Of a stretch of 64,000 nt of DNA, positions 34,101 to 41,855 are shown piece by piece. Numbering within the stretch: position 1 is the stretch's first letter; every line of letters begins with the position of its first letter. Both the position numbers and the translations under genes were made by a program. Source of the stretch: Sporothrix humicola (taxonomy: Eukaryota; Ascomycota; Sordariomycetes; Ophiostomatales; Ophiostomataceae); the NCBI GenBank assembly GCA_021396245.1, contig WNYE01000031.1:237717-301716 (forward strand), in the 5' to 3' direction. The notes beneath the pieces are model-generated. The model saw only the letters and a list, made by a program, of their open reading frames with translations, did no database searches and was not told the DNA's origin.

Positions 34101-35157
34101 CCAAAAAATCATCTATAGCAAGTACGAGAAGAAGTTCCTTCATGAACGCCAGCGTCGGGCAGCCGGTCTCCCTACGGAGGTGGATAAGGAAGAACGCAGG
34201 GCCGCCGCTCGCTCAGCCGTCACAGGCGTGTCCAACGACCAGAACAACGTGTGGGTGCAGCTGCGCAAGGCAGCCATCCACGCACAGCTGTTTCGGCGCT
34301 ACTACGACGATGCCAAGGTCGACAAGATGGCCGAGATTCTCATGAAATCTGTCCCCGCCCACGAGCTGCGCCAGCCCCATATTAAGCATCTCGTCAACGA
34401 GCTGCGCGGCTGCTCCGATTTTGAGCTGCACACGTGGTGCCGCGACTACAAGTGCATCGAAAAGTTCGATACGCCCGACGGCCTCTTCTTGCAGAGCGGC
34501 AAAGTGCGCGAGCTGCTGTCCCTCGTGCGCGAGTTCCAAAAGAACGGCGACCGCGCTCTCGTGTTCACCCGCTTTGCGCGCGTGCTCAATATTCTTAGAG
34601 AGTGCCTCGAGTACGAGGGCATCAACTATGTCTCCCTCGAAGGCGCCACGCGCGTCGACGATCGCCAGGACATTATCAACGAGTTCAACAACGACCCGGA
34701 CATTCCCGTGTTCTTGCTGACGACGGGCTCGGGCGGCACGGGCATCAACCTGACTGCCGCCAACAAGGTCATCATCTTTGACCAGAGCGACAACCCGCAG
34801 GACGACGTCCAGGCCGAGAACCGCGCGCACCGTCTGGGCCAGACCCGCCCCGTCGAAGTCATCAAGCTTGTGACCCAAGACACTATCGAAGAACTGGTCT
34901 ACAAGGCGTGCCAGACGAAGCTCGAGCTGGCACAGCGGGTGACGGCCGGCAGCGCAAGCCGCGCCGAAGAGCTCGAGGCGGCTGAATGGGGCAACGGCGA
35001 TAAGATGGCCAAGGCTGTCGAGGAGGAGGTGGTGCGGATGATGCTGGACCAGAAGAAGATCAGCCCGGGCGAGGGTGCAACGACGCCGCCCAAGAGCGAG
35101 GACAGCGATGCCGAGGAGGTGGTCGAAACAAACCGGCCAAGACGGTCTCGAAAGTAG
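31150..35157 (+). CDS. fun30: SNF2-family chromatin remodelling ATPase, Fun30/SMARCAD1/Fft3 type
   Basis: A single-exon gene for 1,335 residues. The N terminus has Ser-rich sequence, an SQ/TQ cluster (residues 59-163) around a long acidic block (about 87-137), and a CUE-like ubiquitin-binding region at about 340-395 (KVRTELNRKNYANVSTELCR then HNYNVEEAVKDIFDDIL). The ATPase core begins at about 730: MKAYQLYGMNWLWELYKRKF, Walker A DMGLGKT at 751-757, DEGH box, LTGTPVQNNLMEMINLLNFI, and a helicase C lobe with GSGGTGINLTAANKVIIFDQ and RAHRLGQTRPVEV near 1223. CUE plus this ATPase subtype identifies the Fun30 group, which slides and exchanges nucleosomes and acts in heterochromatin inheritance and DNA end resection. 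In Neurospora the relative is known as CLOCKSWITCH. High confidence. Confidence 0.93.
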   Translation: MDSSPLPNRSRPAGSFTSSSIDRRNPFTIAKTASLSRSNSSFSSNKSSSASLQAKPHTTQPTQIIQRPQRSQKTQKAQPRGRSRRADDSDDDDVEDDDDDEDDDYNVEEEEDDIEDSDKAEEEEDEDIDDEEDELAKVGGFANSPYFTQPTQAITQPVTQPTQLLKKPPLTLGGGKVLDTVPINIPSSSPPRSIIEVPASSPFQSPKPQALPATSIVARGRLANLMAPVGTSYRSPAAQALPKTGPSGRRNMDDDDDDDRALDNIISIDDSSDDDNDRRRRGDIRPSSFRSPDKIMRPAAGATKLHTEQEQNGDEMEEEGDEADILSSPPAANPTISAGRRKMNEKMIDTLVKKVRTELNRKNYANVSTELCRKTLIKHNYNVEEAVKDIFDDILVEEQNSKQRPIAVAAATNSIARPSPIARSKVPEMIRSFSYQGSSTNATNTANTSRSSTPATPSSQVSLKRANLSPDPRPKRRRLVQGRKYRDTSSQVGSPAVDKKAVEEASLVDLDRSVSDDDDGIDTQAILISDDEVMEIADDDDDEVVGSDEEEDDIDDSGDVEKRVLEYFNTCTVDDLVAMLGAKARGKAETILSQRPFRSRASVTRIQTEPTGGRNKKRAANIGEDIFDAVEEYVIALRAIDVVVSQCDSKGLQIRSTLHRWNVDFRGSSKLKPATDASASDGLLTPASEPDGSNSIITTSVDKNLSYVPLPIPQEPEFMRGHCTMKAYQLYGMNWLWELYKRKFGCILADDMGLGKTCQVISFLSHLVESYDGDIYDEDSRPWPNTVIVPPSTLANWKAEFARFAPDVRVIVYNGSTTERDGIFYKIQEHRHKYHVVLASYSQVTNKQDVDAMRKISPNVAIFDEGHKMKNSATNVYKSLKRIRANWRLILTGTPVQNNLMEMINLLNFIQPTLFEKHLEKLGALFSQRFTLQDVSNGALLFSDRVRRARQILEPFILQRRKEQVLSGMPIKTSRVVCCELDETQKIIYSKYEKKFLHERQRRAAGLPTEVDKEERRAAARSAVTGVSNDQNNVWVQLRKAAIHAQLFRRYYDDAKVDKMAEILMKSVPAHELRQPHIKHLVNELRGCSDFELHTWCRDYKCIEKFDTPDGLFLQSGKVRELLSLVREFQKNGDRALVFTRFARVLNILRECLEYEGINYVSLEGATRVDDRQDIINEFNNDPDIPVFLLTTGSGGTGINLTAANKVIIFDQSDNPQDDVQAENRAHRLGQTRPVEVIKLVTQDTIEELVYKACQTKLELAQRVTAGSASRAEELEAAEWGNGDKMAKAVEEEVVRMMLDQKKISPGEGATTPPKSEDSDAEEVVETNRPRRSRK

Positions 35158-36071
35158 TGACCGACGGTCGTGAAGTGTAGACGAGTTGTTGTATTCTTTT
35201 CCATATTGGAAGCGTGTCATTTTTGTCTTGTTGTCTATACATATGTTGAGCGCCTGTTTGGACTGATTTTGTCATGGAGTTTGGTGATCATGGTCTTTTG
35301 TTTTATGTTCAAAACTATTGGTAGATGGCCTTTTAGAACTTGCAGTATATTTATTGGGTCAGCGTGTTGTTACTTTGGAATATTTCTGAGTGAGTTTTGA
35401 TGAGTGTTTATGTTGATATTATGATAAAATTGCCGACAACACACCGACAATTTTTATTTTATTTTAGCAAGTTGCCATTCATTATCCATCTGTTCAAAGG
35501 GTATGTATGCTTTGAGCACATCATCACAGGCAGTGTTTGTTGTCTTTATGAAAATTGTAATTTTTTTCTTTTTTTTGGTTTGTATGTAGTGTTGTGTGTG
35601 TGTGTTTCCCAACCCATGTGCAATCATCGCATTCAACAAACCAGGAAGAATGAAACTTGAAACATAGTAAAAAAAACTCCGTCCCATCCTCCGGCCATTT
35701 TTTGTTTTTGTGCTCTCCTTTTTTTCCCGGGGAGAGAGAGGAAAGGCTGAGCCGATTCGGGGGCGATGGTGACGCCTCTCATGAGAAGGAGAGAGGAAGA
35801 GAAAGAAAGAAAGAATGTGGGAGAAAGAGAGACGATGCCCTCTCTCCTCACACCTCATCATATTCATATCGTCATCGCTCCATCACACAACGAACCCTCA
35901 ACACCGCTCCTTTTTAAAAAAATTCGTTCCCGGGGCCGCTCCACACACGAACGTCCACAAATGCCCAATGCTATGCCCTAGCACATTTTTGTTGCATCCC
36001 GACACCGGTCACCGTGGATGCGCTGCTCGGCTCGTCTCCCCCCATCACATCCGCTCAGACACGCCCAGTAA
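35158..36071. other. Convergent intergenic region, Fun30-type gene / eL33
   Basis: 914 bases shared by two 3' regions. It contains a short GT repeat near 35593-35605 and a purine-rich stretch at about 35740-35840. No coding or RNA gene is seen. Confidence 0.4.
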
Positions 36072-37263
36072 TTATATCGAGGAGGGGTAGAGCATGATGC
36101 GGACGGAAGCACCGAAAGATCTCGCAGGGAGGGGGGTGGTGAACTTGGCGCGGACGACACCCGAGTTGCCGTGTGGCCGGGTGACCTTGCCCCAGATGAC
36201 CCGGATCTTGGTTCCCCGCTTCTCAGTCTGAGCCTTGTAGACGTATGCGACCTTCTTGCCCAGGTAGAAGCTGTGGTTGTACTGTTAGTTGTGTGCCATA
36301 GAAAGAGAGACTGGGAGACTGGCTGTCTTGGGTTGAAACGTACTTGGCAGCAGCAGTGTCATCAACACCCTCGATCTTGACCAGAGAGGTCTTGGGGTGG
36401 GTGACGTGACGGCCACGCTGGTAGCTCAGGTGGCGACCCCTAGAAGTAGGTTAGTATTGGTTTCTCTCCTGATTTTTCGTCTGTAAGAGACATCGATTTG
36501 ACAAAGTGTTTTGACATCCTGGCATCCCATGGCATCCTCATCACACCGATATCCATCGAGAAAACGGTCGGCGGTTCGTCTTGTCAAGCCGTAGAGTCGA
36601 GTACGGTGGCTGTGTCCCATCATGTCTTGGAAGGCTCGCTTCGAGACGTGTCCTTGGGTATCGATTGGGTGGCTGGTAATCGACTGGTGGGCAGTCGGCT
36701 GACATTTGGATCCAAGCCGTTCGTCCCATGTCCTGATAGAAGATGCTGCCACTCCTCGTCGTTGCCAATGTGTCGTTTGCTGATCATTCTCAATGTCCGT
36801 CGAGTCGCGTGTAAGTTGCAGCTTGTCGTCCTCGTACTCGATCGGGTGCCAGCGTGATGCAGATGCCATGATGATGCCATATCCAGATATCTTCCTCTTC
36901 ACACTTGTCGTCGTCATCGCTGTCGAGTGACAGTTGTCTGAACTTACTTCACATATACTGCGAAGGAGAAACGTCATGTTAGCCAATGTCCATCAAAACA
37001 CACACGAGTCGAACCGAACATCTCCCGCTCCGTCACGAATCTGATCCGGCCACAATCTTTCCTGTCTCGCTCGCACCGCCCATTACGAGCAGTGCTCGCT
37101 CGTTTCCATTGTCGACTTGAAAAGATTGTGCGCCGGATCTGACGATTCGCAAAAAGAGGATGGCTCGTGGCCTCGGGTGGACGTCTCGGTCTCGACTCTG
37201 TTCTTCGTCTCCTGGGAGGAGGTGAAAAAATCACTCACGTCTGTGACCGCTCTCGGAAGGCAT
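36072..37263 (-). CDS. rpl33: 60S ribosomal protein eL33 (L33/L35Ae)
   Basis: Four exons: 37263-37239 (25 bases), 36957-36948 (10 bases), 36439-36344 (96 bases) and 36270-36072 (199 bases), giving 109 residues. Introns are 281, 508 and 73 bases with GTGAGT, GTAAGT and GTACGT donors. The product starts MPSESGHRLYVKGRHLSYQR, then HPKTSLVKIEGVDDT, FYLGKKVAYVYKAQ, GTKIRVIWGKVTRPHGNSGV and ends VRIMLYPSSI, which is eL33 along its whole length. It is a structural protein of the large ribosomal subunit. The 10-base exon (TATATGTGAA) supplies LYVK of the conserved N terminus and is easily missed by gene finders. Upstream lie sites resembling the Tbf1/Cbf1 promoter pair of ribosomal protein genes. No C/D snoRNA was found in the long intron. 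Confidence 0.95.
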
Positions 37264-37709
37264 TGTGTGTGATGTTGGGTTGTCGAAAGACCAAAAAAGT
37301 CTCTTTCTGGAAGAAGAAAACAGAAAATGTTAATGGCTGGTTTGCTTTCGAGGTTTTCGTTGTCGGCGATGCAGAGGAAATAGGTTTTGCAATCTGTGCT
37401 TCTTCTCTTGTGCGAAATGGAATAGAGGAGGAAAGTAATTCTTACTTCGTCGCGTCCGCGTTGGGTGTTGTCGATTTCAAAGTTGGCTGGAGAAAGGGAA
37501 AAGAGAGGAAAGGAGGAATATCTTTGTGAGGCTTTCGGATTGCGGGCCTACTCTGTGAATATTTTGCGTCGGACACCAAAGGCAAGTGGGTGGGACCAAG
37601 GGCAACACCAACTAACCACCAGCAAAGAATTGGGCGGGCAGGAGCGAATGAAAAAAAAAAATTCCTTTGCCCGCCAAAAAGGCGTTAGTCCCAAACGGAA
37701 AAATGGCAA

Positions 37710-37843
37710 GCCCTAAGAGGGCTGGTCAATGCGCCAAATTTCACGTGACTGGTCTGGGAAGAATTTTAGCGTGAATATGAGAATGTGGCGCTGATATGTG
37801 GCTTAAAGCGCTAGCGCAATCTTACCACGTGTACAGTCACGTG
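37710..37843. promoter_or_regulatory. GCCCTAA and CACGTG sites upstream of eL33
   Basis: GCCCTAA at 37710-37716 is followed by CACGTG at 37742-37747, 37826-37831 and 37838-37843, all 450-580 bases upstream of the eL33 start codon. Tbf1 (TTAGGG-type) and Cbf1 (CACGTG) sites are the ribosomal-protein promoter pair reported in Candida and thought ancestral in ascomycetes. The sites are seen; binding is inferred. Confidence 0.45.
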
Positions 37844-40008
37844 CATATGCTTATTAGATATTTCCCAATCCCGCCCCATTTCTGCCCCAACATTTTTTCT
37901 CCTGTCACAAACGTCATTTTGAGACCGGCGCCCTGAGGCGCCCTGACTATGAACGGTTTTGGCCGCTGGTCCTGAACGATCGCCGGCGACGATATTCTAC
38001 AGCCTCGGATATTAAAACTGACAGCCGTTGACTTGGAGCCTTGTGATCCAATGACTCGCAAAAACGGAAGGAAGTCGGGATGAAGAGCAGGAAGGATGCA
38101 CCGAGATATTCAAAACCCAGCAAACAGACAGCTTAAAAGTAAACACAGCACACTATGTTTGCGATCGCCCCTGTAGACCGCTGGAAACCGAACACCTTCG
38201 ACTCACCACTGAACTCCGAGCTGGAACCGCTGTTTACCTTAAGTCCACCTTCGGACCCGGCGGAGATGTCGCCGGTATCAGTTTCCTTAGGCACTCCAGC
38301 ACTCTTCAGCAGGCGTTGTGCAGCCCAAGGCTCGCTGTGCAACATGCAAGGAAGGTGTGTGGCTTCAGCTGCTGCATCGTAACTTCCTTGTGTAGCACGA
38401 CGTAATTAACGGTGCCCAGGAGAAGTGAGCTTTGGCACATACAGTAGGTGCTAGGGAAAGAACGGCCGGCCGGTGCAAGTAGCTGCCCGCTGAGCAGAAA
38501 AATAGCTTAGCTCAACAACGGCCTGGCAGCAAGCTTCCTCTCTATCGGAACTTGTACCCTAATCCGACCGCTTTCCATCCAATTCAACCGGAGATCGTAT
38601 TTCTGGCTTCCCCTCTCGCTACCGCCATGTTGCTTGACAATTAAAACCCCCACTACCGCGTTATCCTGCCTGTAAATAACGGGGTAGCTCGGGGGTATAC
38701 CGAGCGGCGTGGGCGGTAGGAGGAAATAATATGGAAACCAAAATGGGGGTGAGCAAAACGGCAGGATGGGATGAAAGCAGCACCTCCGTTATTTTTTTAC
38801 TACGCGTCCGTCTGAATTTGGGGAAGGCGCGACTGCCGTACCGTCGACCGGCATACGAGACGCAAAAACATGGAAAGAGCCGCCTCAAACCGGGAAGACA
38901 ACTCCGGTTGGGGAAACGGAAGTCCAGCTCGGTATTCAAGTGTTGAGAAGACGACGAAAAAGAAAACAAGCTTCCCATAACGTCACAACTGGCTACCAAA
39001 ACAGAAAACAGGGCTCCCCCATGAGCAGGGCTGCAGGGGCAGACTAACACGGACTGTGGAGGTGAAGCCCTTTTGGCAAGGGGCGTGGGATGCCAGACTG
39101 GCGGTGGACGGCTCGTCTTTTCCTACTTCCCCTTTTCCTTTTTTGATCTTCCACCAGGTCCCCCATCTCTCTCTCTTCCTCTCTTTTTTTCTCTTTTATG
39201 ATATCCTGCAGAATTGATTACAGTGCCATGTCCGGCCGCCATTCTAGGATTTGCATATTGGAAACGGGATCGTTGATGCGGACGTCCAGCAGATATGGAA
39301 AGAGCTCTGTGTGCACCTGCCCCACACATCCAGAACCGCCAGAACCCCCCGAACCGACAAAACTGAGAACAGACAAGCCAGCCAAAACACTCGAGAACAG
39401 GCACGCGGCACAGATGCTCGGGGAAGGGGGACGAGCCTTCTGACATGGATGCAACATTGTCTGCAACAGGAACGTATCTTACAGACGCCATAAACTCGCA
39501 CAGAGCACACAGCAGCTGTAATACAACCACAAGGCACGATGTGATACGTACGTAGACCACCACTTTCCGCGTGCTGTCCCCTTCTGATGTTGACGGACAG
39601 CACGCAGCCCACTCCTGCGGGTTCGTTGTGCGTAACGGGATCCAGAACGCAGCCGCGACAAGCTCTCGTAGGGACGTCTTTCTTGGTCCCCTCTTCAGCT
39701 CGACGTGGCCTCGGTTTTAGGACATCAATGTGCCGACACCAAAGGGGGGCCAAGAGGAAGGGGCTCTCTTTCCTCTCTTTCTCCCCCAAGCTAATTTCCC
39801 ACCAATTCACTCACGGAAAAACAACGTGTGGTGCTAAAAAGGTAAAATAGGCAAGAACGGCCAGCCTTTCCTTTCCCCTCATTCTCACTCAAAACACGAC
39901 CCCCAAGTGACCTCGTCCCGGGCCCGGATAACCCACCTCGCTGGTTCTTGCCAGTCAGTCGGTCATATTTGCATTGTCCCTAGCAGCTAGCTCTGCGCTC
40001 TTTCTTCA

Positions 40009-40010
<2 letters not shown>

Positions 40011-40064
<54 letters not shown>
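40011..40064. repeat. Poly-T tract, 54 bases
   Basis: An uninterrupted run of T on the plus strand, the longest homopolymer in the window. Its length may be inexact in an assembly. It could be the tail of the candidate retroposon. Confidence 0.9.
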
Positions 40065-40066
<2 letters not shown>

Positions 40067-40375
40067 AAGCTTCTTTTCAACCATTCAACCTTTCAGGCCG
40101 GTCTTTGGTCGCTGCTTCCTTCCTTCGCGACCAGCTACGGGCGTGTTTTTTATGGAGCAGTTGCCCTCCGTTAACGGTGCCTTGCCACAAGAAAAAGCTC
40201 GTCGCACGGCTATTTTGAGTTTTCCCTTGCGCTTTTCCATTTCTTTTCTTTTATTTCTCCAGTCGTAGCCTCCTTGTAAACAAAGTAAAATTTTAAATAA
40301 AAGACTCAAAAAGGACTTGAAGCCCTCCTTTGATCTACCACCCACCGCGCTTACCAATTGACCATGCAGGGACAC
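40011..40375 (-). mobile_element. Possible tRNA-derived retroposon (SINE-like), degenerate
   Basis: Read on the minus strand, an A-box-like TGGTCAATTGG (40364-40354) is followed 41 bases on by a B-box-like GCTTCAAGTCC (40323-40313), then about 250 bases of body, then a 54-base poly-A tail (40064-40011). This is the order of a tRNA-headed SINE. Both boxes are imperfect, the region does not fold as a tRNA, only one copy is visible here, and no clear target-site duplication borders the tail. An unrelated poly-T microsatellite is a fair alternative. Confidence 0.25.
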
Positions 40376-41184
40376 CGTAAAGGCCGCTCTGCGAGATCGG
40401 GTCTTCGTCGGCTCCATTCGAGAGCTTCCCACCCCAATACTATTTGATTTTGGGGTACAGCTCTTAACTGCGAGGTGCGAGAGCGAGTATGGGCGGCAGA
40501 GCAGTGCGTGGGTGCTCAATGGGGGCAATTGACTGGCATGTCTTAGTTCTGTTTCTTGCCAGAAAACCGTCTCGACTGTGCCTGTTGTTCCTTCTTCCGT
40601 TACAAAGCAATAGCCGATGCTTTGTCGTTGCTTCGCGATTTGCAAAAATCTAGTAAACGGAAGGTGCATACGGCACTCGGCGCAAAAAGATGCTGATAGT
40701 CACTTACGAACGGACCCATGTGCTACATGCTGGAAAGTACTTGCATCTAACACTGCGCAACTTACACACACCTCCACCACACTGATCACGGAAGGCGCGG
40801 ATGGCCGTATCTCTCGCCCTCTTTCTTCTTTCTCCCAAACAAGAAATAACACCAGCGCACGAGGGAAGGAGAGACTCAAAAAGGTGGGTGGCCAGGCGGC
40901 GTGCCTTCCTATTTCTTTATCAGCGAGCCCAGATGAAGGAGAACCAGGCGAAACTGGTTTATGCGGAGTGCGTGTTTGCTTGAATTTCTGCGTGGGAAAG
41001 AGCGATGTTTCGTGAGTAAGCTCCTTCCCATTGCGTAATGGGCAACAGCAGCCTGCCCAGCGAAACGGACCCCCTAAAGCGGCAAGCACCTAGCACACCG
41101 TAGCGGCGTCAAGCAACAGGCAAGAACCAGACCTTGCCTACAGGGCAGTAGCTCCCCCGCCAAATACTCCGAGCTCGACGCATT

Positions 41185-41202
41185 CCCCCCCCCCCCCCCC
41201 CC
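41185..41202. repeat. Poly-C tract, 18 bases
   Basis: An uninterrupted run of C upstream of the glucose-6-phosphate dehydrogenase gene. The true length is uncertain because homopolymers are prone to sequencing error. Confidence 0.9.
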
Positions 41203-41855
41203 ACCTGCAGCGCTCTTTTTTTCCCACCGCCACCGCTGGAGTCAACAAAACAAGCCTACCGTGCCAGGGCCCCTCCACGCCCCTCCCCCCAGTCTCAGTG
41301 CAAGTCCGCCCGTGCTGCCGCCTCTCCGCCGCCGTCACTTCCCAGCATCATCACCGTTTTAGACCAATAAGTCTGGCATTACCCGTTTCCCTGTCCCTCC
41401 CTCCATCCCTCTTTCTCTGGCTCTGCTCCTCCCTCTCCTTCCTCGTTTCTCTTTTTTGTTTCTTTTCCCCCTTTTTACTTTTCCCTCGCATTTACATCTC
41501 CCATTTTTGAAGCTTCATTCTCGCCAATTCCCCAAAGTGCATCTTGCAACAGCTTCTCCAACTCGCTTCTCTGATTCCCCATCAGACGCCTCAACCGTTT
41601 CGACTGCTGCGGATTTACGATTAGCTCTCTATCTATATTTTTTTTTTTGCGCGCATCGAAGCTGCCCACTCTAAGACCGTCGCCCCCCTTTGTTCTTCTT
41701 CGACCAGTCTTCTCCTCGTCATCGTCGTCACCGGTGTCGACTTCCTCTCCTATTTTCTTTTTTTGGGCCGCCCTCCTCATCTTCTACACCCTCACTCTCT
41801 CTCTTTCGTTCCTCGCAACCTTGTTTATCCTTCTGCATAACAAACAGCTATCACA

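Larger units (their letters stand above)
37264..41855. other. 4.6 kb divergent intergenic region, eL33 / glucose-6-phosphate dehydrogenase gene
   Basis: Besides the eL33 upstream sites it contains a retroposon-like structure with a 54-base poly-T (40011-40064), an 18-base C run (41185-41202), and a C/T-rich leader from about 41340 to 41855 before the dehydrogenase gene. Scattered open frames of 60-190 codons have no recognisable motif and I do not call them genes. Confidence 0.45.

Noticed and set aside
34213..35220. 335-codon open frame antisense to the Fun30-type gene
   Set aside because: A shadow of the helicase C lobe coding sequence, with biased Leu/Val/Ala composition and no motif.
36440..36947. 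C/D snoRNA in the long eL33 intron
   Set aside because: A C-box-like GTGATGA is present but there is no CTGA D box at a suitable distance and no terminal stem.
36426..36986. 186-codon minus-strand frame over eL33 introns
   Set aside because: It runs through the micro-exon and the intron; the conserved protein needs these introns removed, so the frame is accidental.
40313..40375. Functional tRNA on the minus strand
   Set aside because: Boxes are present in degenerate form, but the anticodon and acceptor stems do not pair. Kept only as a possible SINE head.
39987..40393. Target-site duplication GCTCTGCG around the retroposon-like structure
   Set aside because: The 8-base match at 39990 and 40386 does not abut the poly-A end (13 bases lie between), so it is not a proper duplication.
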